64,000 nucleotides of DNA from an uncultured Oscillospiraceae bacterium (GCA_947626495.1 CANQSJ010000008.1:1-64000), one strand, 5' to 3'; numbered from the stretch's first letter, positions 1 to 9,459 are shown. Made by a program: numbers and translations. Notes: generated by a model from the sequence alone, not told the origin.

Positions 1-768
1 ATGGAGGGCGGCTCCATCGACCTGGCCTACATCGGCAAGGGCGCCCACCGGCTGTGCATCACCGGCAGCGCCATCATCTTCGCTCCCAGCTCCGTGCACA
101 CCAGTGACAAGCTGGTCTGCTCCGCCGACTCCGGCATCCAGACCGTGGAAGATCTGAAGGGCAAGACCGTGGGCTACACCGCCGGCTCCTCTTCCGAGAC
201 CACCATGGACGCCGCGCTGGCCGTCGCCGGTCTGACCCGTGACGACATCGAGCCGTACAACCTGGACGCCAACAACATCGTGCCCGCCATGGCCTCCGGC
301 TCCATCGACGTGGCTGTGACCTGGAACCCCTATTCCAGCATGTGCCTGGAGCAGAGCGAGGGCTCCTATGAGATCGAGTTCTCCGACGGCTCCACCAACA
401 TGTCCAGCTGGATCTGCCTGCCCTCCTACGCCGAGGAGAACCACGACACCCTGGTCCGCTTCAGCCGCGCGCTGTACAAGGCCATGGACTACGGCTCCAA
501 CCCCGACGTGGCCGATGAGGTGGCCGGCTGGTGCGCCGAGCAGACCGCGACCGATAAGGACATCCAGCTGGTCCAGTGGGGCGACGCCCATTGGTTCAAC
601 ATCGCGGACATAAAGGCTGCCCTGTCCGACGGCACCATGAAGACCTATTATGAGGGCGTGCAGAACGATATGCTCGCCGCCGGCACCATCACCGAGGAAG
701 AGGCCCATGACACCACCGAGTGGGTGCTCTACGACGTGATGCAGGAGGCCATTGATCAGGTGGGCTGA
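1..768 (+). CDS. ABC transporter substrate-binding protein, NitT/TauT-like (5' partial)
   Basis: This is the C-terminal part of a periplasmic-type solute-binding protein; the reading frame begins at the window edge, so the signal peptide and first lobe are missing. The remaining 255 residues contain the typical VEDLKGKTVGYTAGSSSE segment of the SsuA/TauA/NMT1 group, where the second lobe starts, followed by the region that returns to the first lobe (DVAVTWNPYSS). Proteins of this group deliver sulfonates, nitrate, taurine or thiamine precursors to an ABC permease; the substrate cannot be read from the sequence. Its permease and ATPase partners would lie to the left, outside the window. The M at position 1 is probably internal rather than the true start. 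Confidence 0.8.
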   Translation: MEGGSIDLAYIGKGAHRLCITGSAIIFAPSSVHTSDKLVCSADSGIQTVEDLKGKTVGYTAGSSSETTMDAALAVAGLTRDDIEPYNLDANNIVPAMASGSIDVAVTWNPYSSMCLEQSEGSYEIEFSDGSTNMSSWICLPSYAEENHDTLVRFSRALYKAMDYGSNPDVADEVAGWCAEQTATDKDIQLVQWGDAHWFNIADIKAALSDGTMKTYYEGVQNDMLAAGTITEEEAHDTTEWVLYDVMQEAIDQVG

Positions 769-775
769 CGCCCTC

Positions 776-803
776 TTGACCCCGCGTCCAGTTATGTTAT
801 AAT
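776..803 (+). promoter_or_regulatory. Putative sigma-A promoter
   Basis: TTGACC and TATAAT are separated by 16 bases just after the stop codon of the upstream gene. The predicted start of transcription falls at about position 810, immediately before a terminator-like hairpin, so this promoter could feed the DUF4838 gene only by reading through the hairpin. Confidence 0.45.
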
Positions 804-810
804 ACCTGCT

Positions 811-845
811 GGGACCCCGAGGACAGCTCCCCGGGGTCCTTTTTT
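811..845 (+). terminator. Rho-independent terminator or attenuator
   Basis: A GC-rich inverted repeat (GGACCCCG / CGGGGTCC, with further imperfect pairing inside) is followed by six T residues. It ends transcription of the substrate-binding protein gene. Because a promoter lies directly upstream, it may also act as an attenuator in front of the DUF4838 gene. Confidence 0.7.
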
Positions 846-865
846 GACAGAAACGAGGTCCCGCC

Positions 866-2698
866 ATGTCCATCACCGTTACCCATGCCCCCGACGACAC
901 CCTCGCCTTCGCCGCGGCCGAGCTGCAGAGCTACCTGGGCCGGATGCTGCCCGCCGGGGCGGCCCCTGCCTTCGCCCTGGCGGTCCGCGCCCCCCAGGTG
1001 GGGGAGAACGACGCCTTTCGGGTGGACGTGTCCCCCGCCGGCGGCGTGATCGAGGGCAACTGTCCCCGGGCGGTCCTGCTGGGGGTATACGACCTGCTCC
1101 ACAGTCTGGGCTGCCGGTTTTGGGCCCCGGGCCGGGACAAGGAGCTGGTCCCCGCCATCGGCCTCGAGGATCTGTCCGCCCGCATCCGGCGGACCGCCTC
1201 CTACCGCCACCGGGGGGTGTGCATCGAGGGGGCGGACAGCCGGGAGAACATCCTCGCCTTCATCGACTGGCTGCCCAAGCTGGGGTTCAACAGCTTCTTC
1301 CTCCAGTTCAAAAACCCCTATCCCTTCCTCGCCCGCTGGCGCCGCCACGAGCACAACCCCCTCCTCCCCCCGGAGCCCATCACCGTGGCCGACGGGGCGG
1401 CGGTGATGGCCGAGGCCCAGGGAGAGATGGCCCGCCGGGGGCTGGCGCTGCATAAAGTCGGCCACGGCTGGACGGGCCAGGCGCTGGGCTACGAGGCCCT
1501 GGGCTGGTCGCCGGACGCCGCCCCCCTGGCGGAGGAGCTACGCCCTCTGGCGGCGGAGCTGGACGGCGTGCGGGGGCTCTATCACGGCGTGCCCGCCGAG
1601 ACGAATCTGTGTCTGTCCAACCCCCAGGCCCGGGAGCGGCTCATCTCCCTGGTGACGGACTACGCCCGGCAGGCGCCGGAGGTGGATTACCTCCACTTCT
1701 GGATGGCGGATTACTACAACAACGTGTGCGAGTGTCCCGCCTGTCGGCGGACCACTCTCTCCGACCAGTACGTGTCCCTTCTCAACGAGATCGACCGGCG
1801 GCTCACCGAGGCGGGGCTGGACACCAGGATCGTGTTTTTGCTGTACCAGGAGCTGCTGTGGCCGCCGGTGCGGGAGCGGCTGATCCATCCCGATCGGTTC
1901 GTGATGATGTTCGCCCCCATCAGCCGCACCTTCCAGCGTTCCTATGACCCGGACGCTGCGGGGACCATCCCCCCCTACCGGCGCAACCGGATCACCCTGC
2001 CCGGCTCGCTGGAGGAGAACCTGGCCTTTCTCCGCCGCTGGCAGGAGATCTTCGACGGGGACAGCTTCCTGTACGACTACCCCCTGGGCCGGGCCCACTA
2101 CGGGGACCTGGGCTACGTGCACATCGCCCGGATCATCCACCGGGATATCCGCCGGCTGCGGCGGCTGGGTCTGAACGGCTATGTCAGCTGCCAGGAGCTG
2201 CGGGCCGGCTCCCCCAACTTCCTGCCCAACTATGTGATGGGCCGGACGCTGCTGGACGCCGACGCGGACTTCGACGCCCTGACCCGGGAATATTTCTCCG
2301 CCGCCTACGGCCCCCGGGCCGACCGGGCCCGGGAGTTTCTGGAGGCGCTGTCCGCCTGCCAGTTATGTGATTATGTCAACGGGTCAGGCCCCCGGACCGA
2401 TCCCTCTGTCGCGGCGGCCGCCGACCGGGCGCAGGCGCTTTGTCAGACGTTTCTCAGTGAGAACGATCCCGCGCCGGACGGCTCCGGGGCGTGGGGCGCG
2501 CTCCTCCATCACGCCCGCTACGCCGCGCTGCTGGCCCGGGCCCTGGGGCTGCTGGCCCGGGGCCGGACCGAAGAGGCCAACGGCGCCTGGGGGGAGATGG
2601 CCGCGTTCATCCGCGCGGAAGAGATGGCCTACCAGCCCTGGCTGGACGTATACCGGGTCCAGGACGTCACCACCGTTTACACGGGCTTTCAGCCCTGA
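866..2698 (+). CDS. DUF4838 domain-containing protein (glycoside-hydrolase-like)
   Basis: This 610-residue protein matches the DUF4838 type by eye. An N-terminal alpha/beta domain resembling the non-catalytic domain of family 20/67 glycosidases (residues about 1-110, with RAVLLGVYDLLHSLGCRFWAP) is followed by a TIM-barrel-like region with YRHRGVCIEGADSRENI and HFWMADYYNNVCECPAC. The Cys pair in CECPAC is typical of these proteins. No signal peptide is visible, so it is probably cytoplasmic. Members are associated with glycan metabolism, but no activity is firmly established, so no substrate is proposed. The start has a GAGG ribosome-binding sequence about 9 bases upstream. It stands alone between a terminator and a convergent gene pair. 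Confidence 0.75.
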   Translation: MSITVTHAPDDTLAFAAAELQSYLGRMLPAGAAPAFALAVRAPQVGENDAFRVDVSPAGGVIEGNCPRAVLLGVYDLLHSLGCRFWAPGRDKELVPAIGLEDLSARIRRTASYRHRGVCIEGADSRENILAFIDWLPKLGFNSFFLQFKNPYPFLARWRRHEHNPLLPPEPITVADGAAVMAEAQGEMARRGLALHKVGHGWTGQALGYEALGWSPDAAPLAEELRPLAAELDGVRGLYHGVPAETNLCLSNPQARERLISLVTDYARQAPEVDYLHFWMADYYNNVCECPACRRTTLSDQYVSLLNEIDRRLTEAGLDTRIVFLLYQELLWPPVRERLIHPDRFVMMFAPISRTFQRSYDPDAAGTIPPYRRNRITLPGSLEENLAFLRRWQEIFDGDSFLYDYPLGRAHYGDLGYVHIARIIHRDIRRLRRLGLNGYVSCQELRAGSPNFLPNYVMGRTLLDADADFDALTREYFSAAYGPRADRAREFLEALSACQLCDYVNGSGPRTDPSVAAAADRAQALCQTFLSENDPAPDGSGAWGALLHHARYAALLARALGLLARGRTEEANGAWGEMAAFIRAEEMAYQPWLDVYRVQDVTTVYTGFQP

Positions 2699-2714
2699 AC
2701 GGCGCCCATAACGC

Positions 2715-2746
2715 AAAAAGATCCGCTCTCCCTCGGGAGAGCGGAT
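2715..2746 (-). terminator. Terminator of the activase gene pair
   Basis: The arms ATCCGCTCTCCC and GGGAGAGCGGAT form a perfect stem and, read on the minus strand, are followed by CTTTTT. It lies downstream of the minus-strand gene ending at 2796 and may also stop the convergent DUF4838 transcript. Confidence 0.75.
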
Positions 2747-2765
2747 AATATTATGTCAACTTCTT
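2717..2765. repeat. Intergenic repeat, copy 1 (terminator plus conserved flank)
   Basis: This stretch of about 49 bases is closely matched at 46462-46512. Both copies share the stem GATCCGCTCTCC / GGAGAGCGGAT and then TTATGTYAACTTCTT. In each case the element directly follows the end of a minus-strand gene, and the conserved flank is the part between the stop codon and the stem. Confidence 0.6.
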
Positions 2766-2795
2766 GCCCTGCCGCAGCGATCCTTCCCGCTGCCG

Positions 2796-4055
2796 TCAGA
2801 CCGCCGCCGCATCGTGATGCACCGCGTTGGCCAGCATCAGCTTCAGGCGGTTCTCCTGGTTGACCCGGCTGGCGCCCGCGTCGTAGTCGATGGCGACGAT
2901 GTTCGTATCCGGGCACAGCTCCTTCACCGGCTTCATCATGCCCTTGCCGCAGATGTGGTTGGGCAGACACCCGAAAGGCTGGGTGCAGATGATGTTCTTG
3001 CAGCCGGAGCGGGACAGCTCCAGCATCTCCGCCGTGAGCAGCCACCCCTCGCCCATCTTCACGGCCCGGCTGATGGCCTCGTCCGCCATGCCCACCACCT
3101 CGTCGAAGGGGGTAAAGCCGGCGAACACGCCGCTTTCGGCGAGGGCGCGGCTCACGTCGGCTCTCTTGCGGCACAGCAGCCGGTAGGCGCCCTCGTCGAA
3201 GAGGTGGCGCATCCGCCCGTAGCCGTAGAGCCTATAGTCCATCATCCCATTGTAGACGCAGAACAGGCAGAAGTCCAGAAATCCCGGCACCACCGGCTCC
3301 GCCCCCTCCCGGATCAGGAACCGCTCCAGGTCGTTGTTGCCGAAGGGGGAGTATTTCACGTAGATCTCCCCCACGATGCCCACCTTCACCTTGCCGGCGC
3401 GCTCCATGGGGATCTGCGCGAAGGAACGGACGATCTCGTGGTAATTCCGGCGGATGTGGCCGTAGCGGATGCGGCCGGAGCTGCCCAGCTCCTCTCCCAG
3501 GCGGTCCGTCCACTGTTCGGCCAGCCGTTCCGCCGCCCCGGCCTCCCGCTCATAGGGCCGGACCTGGTTCACCAGGCTCATGAGCAGATCCCCGTACAGC
3601 ACGGCGTAGAGCAGCCGGTGGAGCTTATGTACGCTCAGCTGAAAGCCGGGGTGCTTCTCGATGCCCGCCAAGCTCAGGGAGATGACGGGGATATAGTCCA
3701 TCCCCGCCTTGGCCAGCGCCTTGCGGATCAGGGAGATGTAGTTGGAGGCCCGGCAGCCGCCGCCGGTCTGGAACATGACCAGCGCCGTCTTGTGCAGGTC
3801 GTATTTGCCGCTGAGCAGCGCGTCCATGAACTGGCCGATCACCAGGATCGCGGGGTAACAGATGTCGTTGTGGGCGTACTTCAGGCCCGTTTCAATGACC
3901 CGGGGGCCGCTGGACTCCAGCAGCTCAAAATGATAGCCGTAGGTCTCCAGGATCCGGATCATCAGCTTGAAATGCCGGGGGAGCATATTGGGGACCAGGA
4001 TGGTGTGATCCCGGATCATATCTTTTGTAAAGGGGACGAAGCTCTTATCCTGCAT
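2796..4055 (-). CDS. Acyl-CoA dehydratase activase-related protein (2-hydroxyacyl-CoA dehydratase-like part)
   Basis: This 419-residue protein resembles the C-terminal portion of the large clostridial activase/dehydratase-like proteins, which are related to the HgdB/BcrC-type [4Fe-4S] fold. Seen directly are CYPAILVIGQFMDALLSG, FQTGGGCRASNYISLIRKAL and NIICTQPFGCLPNHICGKGM, with conserved Cys residues that fit iron-sulfur ligation. It starts 11 bases inside the 3' end of the 979-residue activase gene, so the two are translationally coupled. In many relatives the two parts form one polypeptide of about 1,400 residues; here they are split. The physiological substrate is unknown. Confidence 0.75.
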   Translation of the reverse strand: MQDKSFVPFTKDMIRDHTILVPNMLPRHFKLMIRILETYGYHFELLESSGPRVIETGLKYAHNDICYPAILVIGQFMDALLSGKYDLHKTALVMFQTGGGCRASNYISLIRKALAKAGMDYIPVISLSLAGIEKHPGFQLSVHKLHRLLYAVLYGDLLMSLVNQVRPYEREAGAAERLAEQWTDRLGEELGSSGRIRYGHIRRNYHEIVRSFAQIPMERAGKVKVGIVGEIYVKYSPFGNNDLERFLIREGAEPVVPGFLDFCLFCVYNGMMDYRLYGYGRMRHLFDEGAYRLLCRKRADVSRALAESGVFAGFTPFDEVVGMADEAISRAVKMGEGWLLTAEMLELSRSGCKNIICTQPFGCLPNHICGKGMMKPVKELCPDTNIVAIDYDAGASRVNQENRLKLMLANAVHHDAAAV

Positions 4056-6984
4056 GGCTGTGTTCTCTCTCCTCCAGCGCGCCCAACAGACTGCGCAGCC
4101 GAATGCGCACCGCGCCCAGGTTGGTGATCTCGTCGATCTTGATCTGTGTGTAATACTTGCCGCTGCGTTCCAGAATGGCGCGCACCTCGTCGGCGGTGAT
4201 GGCGTCCACGCCGCAGCCGAAGGAGACCAGCTGCACCAGCTCCACGTCCGGATTGGCCGCGGCGAAGGCTGCCGCCCGGTACAGCCGTGCGTGGAAGGTC
4301 CACTGGTCCAGCACCTTCACATACTGCACCGGCGCCAGGTGGCACACGCTGTCCTCGCTGACCACCACGAAGCCCAGACTGGTGGCCAGCTTGTCGATGC
4401 CGTGGCCCACCTCCGGGTCGACGTGATAGGGCCGGCCGGCCAGGACCATGATCCGTCTGCCGTGGGCCCGGGCCCAGGCCAGGGCCGCCTCCCCCTCCCG
4501 GCGGAGGTCCTCCTTATAGGCCCGGTAGGCGGCGAAGCCCGCTGCCACGGCCTTTTTCAGCTCTCCCTTGCGGATCGTGCCGTCCAGCTGACGCAGGCAG
4601 GGCCAGAGGGTATTCGTCAGCTCCCGCTCGCTGTCCACGCTCAGATAGGGATGGAGAAAGCGCACCGATCTCAGCTGGTCCATGTTCCCCTCCAGCAGCG
4701 CCCCGTAATAGGCCACCACCGGGCAGTTATAGTGGTTGCTGGCGGCGCCCTCGTCCACGTTGTAGGTCAGGCTGGGATAGAAGATCGTGTCCAGTCCCGC
4801 CTCCATCAGCTCCACCATGTGGCCGTGCATCAGCTTGGCCGGATAACAGGCGGTGTCCGAGGGGATGGTGAACTGGCCCTTTTCGTATGTAGCGCGGTTG
4901 GACTGGCCGGAGAAGTGCACCTCGAAGCCCAGGGCGGTGAACAGCGTATGCCACAGCGTCGCCTGCTCATAGATCACCAGGGCCATGGGGATGCCGATCT
5001 TTCCCCGGGGGCCGGGGACGGGTCCGAGCGCGCTCAGCCTCTCCCGCTTCCAGGCGTGCAGATCGGGCAGCTCCTCCGCCGGCTCCTTCAGCCCCAGGGC
5101 TTTCTGGCACTGGTTGCCGGAGATGAACCGCTCCCCGTCGGAGAACCGGTTCACCGTCAGATGGCAGTGGTTGGCGCAGCCGCGACACACCGTGGAGGCG
5201 GACTCATGGGTGAAGGCGCGCAGCTGCTCCGGGGAGAGGATCGTGCTCTGCCGGCAGCGCATGACGTGCAGCGCCGCGCCGTAGGCGCCCATGAGCCCCG
5301 CGATGGCGGGGCGCACCACGTTCGCGCCCAGCTCCTGCTCGAAGGCGCGCAGCACCGCGTCGTTGTGGAAGGTGCCCCCCTGGACCACGATGTGCTCCCC
5401 CAGTTCCCTGGGGCTAACCGCCCGGATGACCTTGTACAGCGCGTTTTTCACCACGCTCACCGAGAGCCCCGCCGAGATGTCCTCCACGGTGGCGCCGTTT
5501 TTTTGCGCCTGCTTCACCGAGGAGTTCATGAACACCGTGCACCGGGAGCCCAGATTGACCGGCGCCTTGGCAAAGATGCCCAGCCGGGCAAATTGCTCCA
5601 CGCTGTACCCCATGGCCTTGGCGAAGGTCTCGATGAAGGAGCCGCAGCCGGAGGAGCAGGCCTCGTTGAGCATGATGGAGTCGATGGCTCCGTTGCGGAT
5701 GCGGAAGCACTTGATGTCCTGGCCGCCGATGTCCAGGATGAAGTCCACGTCCGGCTGAAAGTACTTCGCCGCTGTATAGTGGGCGATGGTCTCCACCACC
5801 CCCTCGTCGATGTGGAAGGCGTGGCGGATCAGATCCTCGCCGTAGCCGGTCACGGAGCTGCCGCAGATGACGATCCGGTCCCCGGCGAGGCGGTAGATCT
5901 CCTCCAGCTGCTCCCGCACCAGGGAGACAGGGTCGCCCCGGTTGGAGCTGTAATAGGAATAGAGGATGGACCGGTCCTCGCCCAGCAACACCAGCTTGGT
6001 GGTGGTGCTGCCGCAGTCGATGCCCAGCCACGCCCTGCCGGAATAGGCGCCGATGTCCCCGTGGGGGACGGTGGCCCTCTCATGGCGGGCGGAAAACGCC
6101 CGGTACTCCGCCTCGTCCGCGAACAGGGGCGGCAGCCGGTCCGTGCGCGCCGCCTCATGGCGGGCGCTGTCCCCGATTCTGGCGATCAGTTCGTCGAAGG
6201 TGATGGGCTCGCGGTTCTCCGCGTTCATGGCCGCGCCCATGGCCACGGCGTACAGGGCATACTCCGGGAAGGACGCCGTCTCCTCCGTCAGCTTCAAGGT
6301 CTCATAAAAGCGCTTTTGCAGCCCCTTGCAGTAGTACAGCGGCCCGCCCAGGAACATGACCTTTCCCTCCAGCCGCCGGCCCTGGACCAGACCGGTGATC
6401 GTCTGGTTCACCACCGCCTGATAGATGCTGGCGGCGATGTCGGGGAGCTTGGCGCCCTGGTTGAGCAGGGGCTGGATGTCGGATTTGGCAAAGACGCCGC
6501 ACCGGGAGGCGATGGGGTAGATCCGCTGGGCGGAGAGGCTGGCCGCGTCCATCTCGTCCACGGTCATATTCAGCAGCACGGCCATCTGGTCGATGAACGC
6601 GCCTGTGCCGCCGGCGCAGGAGCCGTTCATCCGCTCGTCCACGCCGCCGGTGAAAAAGATGACCTTGGCGTCCTCGCCGCCCAGTTCGATGACCACGCCG
6701 GTGTCCGGCGCCAGCCGCTTGACCAGCTCGCCGGTGGCGTAAACCTCCTGGACGAAGGGCAGCCCCGCCGCCTCCGCCAGGCCCAGTCCCGCCGAGCCGG
6801 ATATGGTGACGGCAATCGCGCCCTCCGGCCGCGGCTCCATCTCCTCCAGCATCTCCAGCGTCGTCTGCCGGACTTTGGACAGGTGCCGCCTGTATTTCCG
6901 GTACAGCACCCGGTCCCCCTCCATCAGCACCACCTTGGTCGTGGTGGAGCCGATGTCGATCCCCAATGTCAGCTTATCCCCCAT
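4045..6984 (-). CDS. 2-hydroxyacyl-CoA dehydratase activase-like ATPase with tandem ASKHA domains
   Basis: This 979-residue protein has two consecutive BadF/BadG/HgdC-type ATPase domains. The first has GIDIGSTTTKVVL near the N-terminus and MNGSCAGGTGAFIDQM, whose Cys is the expected cluster ligand. The second has GIDCGSTTTKLVLL around residue 318 and NEACSSGCGSFIETFAKA. A DUF2229-type region with the Cys motif CRGCANHCHL follows around residue 600. HgdC-type activases transfer an electron at the cost of ATP to start radical dehydration of 2-hydroxyacyl-CoA; the role of these large tandem forms is not settled. The gene overlaps the next one by 11 bases. No classical HgdA/HgdB dehydratase pair is visible nearby. 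Confidence 0.82.
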   Translation of the reverse strand: MGDKLTLGIDIGSTTTKVVLMEGDRVLYRKYRRHLSKVRQTTLEMLEEMEPRPEGAIAVTISGSAGLGLAEAAGLPFVQEVYATGELVKRLAPDTGVVIELGGEDAKVIFFTGGVDERMNGSCAGGTGAFIDQMAVLLNMTVDEMDAASLSAQRIYPIASRCGVFAKSDIQPLLNQGAKLPDIAASIYQAVVNQTITGLVQGRRLEGKVMFLGGPLYYCKGLQKRFYETLKLTEETASFPEYALYAVAMGAAMNAENREPITFDELIARIGDSARHEAARTDRLPPLFADEAEYRAFSARHERATVPHGDIGAYSGRAWLGIDCGSTTTKLVLLGEDRSILYSYYSSNRGDPVSLVREQLEEIYRLAGDRIVICGSSVTGYGEDLIRHAFHIDEGVVETIAHYTAAKYFQPDVDFILDIGGQDIKCFRIRNGAIDSIMLNEACSSGCGSFIETFAKAMGYSVEQFARLGIFAKAPVNLGSRCTVFMNSSVKQAQKNGATVEDISAGLSVSVVKNALYKVIRAVSPRELGEHIVVQGGTFHNDAVLRAFEQELGANVVRPAIAGLMGAYGAALHVMRCRQSTILSPEQLRAFTHESASTVCRGCANHCHLTVNRFSDGERFISGNQCQKALGLKEPAEELPDLHAWKRERLSALGPVPGPRGKIGIPMALVIYEQATLWHTLFTALGFEVHFSGQSNRATYEKGQFTIPSDTACYPAKLMHGHMVELMEAGLDTIFYPSLTYNVDEGAASNHYNCPVVAYYGALLEGNMDQLRSVRFLHPYLSVDSERELTNTLWPCLRQLDGTIRKGELKKAVAAGFAAYRAYKEDLRREGEAALAWARAHGRRIMVLAGRPYHVDPEVGHGIDKLATSLGFVVVSEDSVCHLAPVQYVKVLDQWTFHARLYRAAAFAAANPDVELVQLVSFGCGVDAITADEVRAILERSGKYYTQIKIDEITNLGAVRIRLRSLLGALEEREHSHAG

Positions 6985-7025
6985 CTGTTACTTGCCCCTG
7001 TCGCCAAAAAAACTGTGGTTTCCCC

Positions 7026-7053
7026 ATTGTATCATGTTGGGCGAAACAGTCAA
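7026..7053 (-). promoter_or_regulatory. Putative promoter of the activase operon
   Basis: On the minus strand TTGACT and TACAAT are separated by 16 bases, and TACAAT is preceded by TGA. The predicted start lies about 35 bases upstream of the 979-residue activase gene. Confidence 0.6.
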
Positions 7054-7130
7054 TGAGGAGTTTTTTCTTTTTTTCCGCCCTGTGCCATATCCGGCATGTC
7101 CTTCCGGGAAAATTCCCGTCCGTGTCCCCC

Positions 7131-8942
7131 TCAGCCGTTCAGGATGGTCATGAACTCCTCGCCGGTGATGGTCTCGTGCCGGTAGAGATATTCCGCCAGC
7201 TGGTCCAGCTTGTCCCGGTTCTCGGTGAGTATCCGGGCGGCCTTGTCGTGCTGCTTTTTCACGATGGCCACCACCTGCCCGTCGATCTGGGCGGAGGTCT
7301 GCTCGGAGCAGGCCAGGGACGCATCCCCGCCCAGGTACTGGTTGGCGACGGTCTCCAGGGCCACCATGTCGAAGTCGGGGCTCATGCCGTAGCGGGTGAT
7401 CATGGCCCGGGCCAGCTTGGTGGCCTGCTCGATGTCGTTGGAAGCGCCGGTGGTGTAGTCGCCGAAGACGATCTCCTCTGCGGCCCGGCCGCCGGTGAGG
7501 GTGGCAATCTTGTTTTCGATCTCCGCCCGGGTCATGAGATACTTGTCCCCCTCCTCCACCTGCATGGTGTAGCCCAGGGCCCCGGAGGTCCGGGGGATGA
7601 TAGTGATCTTCTGCACGGGGGCGGAATTGGTCTGCTTCGCCGCCACCAGGGCGTGGCCGATCTCATGGTAGGCCACCACTCGCTTTTCCTTGTCCGTGAG
7701 GATGGCGTTTTTCTTCTGGTATCCGGCGATGACCACCTCGATGCTCTCCTCCAGGTCCGCCTGGGTCACGAACCGCCGCCCGTCCCGGACGGCCCGGAGG
7801 GCCGCCTCGTTCACGATGTTGGCAAGCTCCGCGCCGGACGCGCCGGAGGCCATGCGGGCCACCTTTTCGTAGTCCACATCCTCCGCCACCTTCACCTTCT
7901 TGGCATGGACCTTCAATATGGCCTCCCGGCCCTTGAGGTCCGGAAGCTCCACCGGCACCCGCCGGTCGAAGCGGCCAGGCCGGGTCAGCGCCGGGTCCAG
8001 GGACTCCGGCCGGTTGGTGGCTGCCAGGATGATGACGCCGTTGTTGGCCTCAAAGCCGTCCATCTCCGTGAGCAGCTGATTGAGGGTCTGCTCCCGCTCG
8101 TCGTTGCCGCCCATGGCCCCGGCGGTCCGCTTTTGGCCGATGGCGTCGATCTCGTCGATGAACACGATGCAGGGGGCCTTTTCCTTGGCCTGCTTAAACA
8201 GGTCCCGCACCTTGGACGCGCCCATACCCACAAACATCTCCACGAACTCCGAGCCGGACATGGAGAAGAAGGGCACGTTGGACTCGCCGGCCACGGCCTT
8301 GGCCAGCATGGTCTTGCCGGTGCCCGGAGGGCCCACCAGCAGCAGGCCCTTGGGCATGGACGCGCCGATCTCCTTATACTTGTCCGGGTTTTGCAGGTAG
8401 TCCACGATCTCCTGCAGGTTCTCCTCGGCCTCGTCCACGCCCTCCACATCGGAGAAGCGGATGCCGTCGGAGCTCTTCACATAGACCTTGGCGTTGGACT
8501 TGCCCATGTTGAACATCATGGAGTTGCCCCCGGCCCGGTCCATGAGCTTCTTGCTCATGAACTGGCCGATGCCGATGAACACGGCGATGGGCAGCACCCA
8601 GGAGAGGAGGAAGGACAGCAGCGGCGACGCCTGCTCCACGATCTCGCTGGAGAAGGTGACGCCCGCGGCGTGCAGCCGCTCCACCAGGCCCGGGTCCTCG
8701 ATGGGGCCGGTCTTGTAGATCTGGGTCATGTCCTTGTCGGTGAAGAGGATCTGGTTGGATTCCAGCTCCACCTCGCCCAGCTCGCCGTTCTCCGTCATGG
8801 TCATGAAGGTGCCGTAGTCCACCTCTTTGATCTGCCGACGGGCCATCCAGGGCAGGATGAGCAGGTTGAAAAGCAGCAGCGCCGCCAGCACGATGCCGTA
8901 ATAGAATATCAGCGGTTTTTTCGGTTTTTTTACTTCGTTCAT
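7131..8942 (-). CDS. ftsH: ATP-dependent zinc metalloprotease FtsH
   Basis: This 603-residue membrane-anchored AAA+ protease degrades misassembled membrane proteins and selected regulators. The start [11 protein letters not shown] at 8942 is preferred over the longer ORF because a GGGGAG sequence lies upstream and the extra 56 residues overlap the marR gene. Visible in order are a first membrane segment (about residues 10-30), a short extracytoplasmic region, a second membrane segment (about 110-130), Walker A GPPGTGKT, Walker B IVFIDEID, the second region of homology ending in RPGRFDR, and the zinc motif HEIGH, where Ile replaces the common Ala. It follows marR by 17 bases and is probably co-transcribed with it. 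Confidence 0.95.
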   Translation of the reverse strand: MNEVKKPKKPLIFYYGIVLAALLLFNLLILPWMARRQIKEVDYGTFMTMTENGELGEVELESNQILFTDKDMTQIYKTGPIEDPGLVERLHAAGVTFSSEIVEQASPLLSFLLSWVLPIAVFIGIGQFMSKKLMDRAGGNSMMFNMGKSNAKVYVKSSDGIRFSDVEGVDEAEENLQEIVDYLQNPDKYKEIGASMPKGLLLVGPPGTGKTMLAKAVAGESNVPFFSMSGSEFVEMFVGMGASKVRDLFKQAKEKAPCIVFIDEIDAIGQKRTAGAMGGNDEREQTLNQLLTEMDGFEANNGVIILAATNRPESLDPALTRPGRFDRRVPVELPDLKGREAILKVHAKKVKVAEDVDYEKVARMASGASGAELANIVNEAALRAVRDGRRFVTQADLEESIEVVIAGYQKKNAILTDKEKRVVAYHEIGHALVAAKQTNSAPVQKITIIPRTSGALGYTMQVEEGDKYLMTRAEIENKIATLTGGRAAEEIVFGDYTTGASNDIEQATKLARAMITRYGMSPDFDMVALETVANQYLGGDASLACSEQTSAQIDGQVVAIVKKQHDKAARILTENRDKLDQLAEYLYRHETITGEEFMTILNG

Positions 8943-8959
8943 GGTTTTCTTTCTCCCCT

Positions 8960-9403
8960 TTATTGTTGGTCCCGCGCCGGGCTCACTTCCTCCAGCGCAG
9001 CCTTGATCTTCCTGGAGATGCGGATGAATTCCTGTATGTCCTCCGATCCCACCCGCTCCAGCAGCAGCTCCGTCCGGTCCAGCATCTGGTCCTTGGTCTT
9101 CTGGGACCACGCCCGGCCCGGCCCGGTGAGCTTCACCACCGTCTTCCGGGCGTCCGTGGCCGCGGCCTGACGCTGGATGAAACCGTTTTTCTCCAGCTTG
9201 TTCAGGATCACGGCGATGCGCGCCGTGCTCACGTTCATCCGCCGGGCGATGTCGCCCGCGTACACCACGCCGTCGGCGTGGTCCAGCAGCCCCAGCAAAA
9301 GGCCTGTCCCCTTGTGCAGCTCGTCCATCTTGGCGAACAGGTCCCTGGGCGCGCAGGCGCCGATCTGCTCCAGGATCGCCGCGGCTTCCTCCCGCCTGGT
9401 CAT
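8960..9403 (-). CDS. MarR-family transcriptional regulator
   Basis: This 147-residue protein has the winged-helix layout of MarR: an N-terminal dimerisation helix, a DNA-recognition helix in RRMNVSTARIAVILNKLEKNGF, and the wing with the conserved TDARKTVVKLT, matching the DxRxxxxxLT motif. It begins an apparent two-gene operon with ftsH. A perfect palindrome sits right at the predicted transcription start, so autoregulation, and with it control of ftsH, is likely. The ligand is unknown. Pairing a MarR regulator with ftsH is uncommon to my knowledge. Confidence 0.85.
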   Translation of the reverse strand: MTRREEAAAILEQIGACAPRDLFAKMDELHKGTGLLLGLLDHADGVVYAGDIARRMNVSTARIAVILNKLEKNGFIQRQAAATDARKTVVKLTGPGRAWSQKTKDQMLDRTELLLERVGSEDIQEFIRISRKIKAALEEVSPARDQQ

Positions 9404-9445
9404 CTCATGTCTCCCCTTCTCTCCGCCGTGTGCGCGACGGTATTC

Positions 9446-9458
9446 CTAACGCCGTTAG
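9446..9458. promoter_or_regulatory. Palindromic operator candidate for the MarR regulator
   Basis: CTAACGCCGTTAG is a perfect palindrome around one central base. It lies one base past the -10 element and overlaps the predicted start of the marR-ftsH transcript, the usual place for a MarR repressor site. Confidence 0.6.
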
Positions 9459-9459
9459 C

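Noticed and set aside
4054-7056. 1,000-residue plus-strand ORF over the activase gene
   Set aside because: Antisense to a gene with clear ASKHA motifs; composition is that of a shadow frame.
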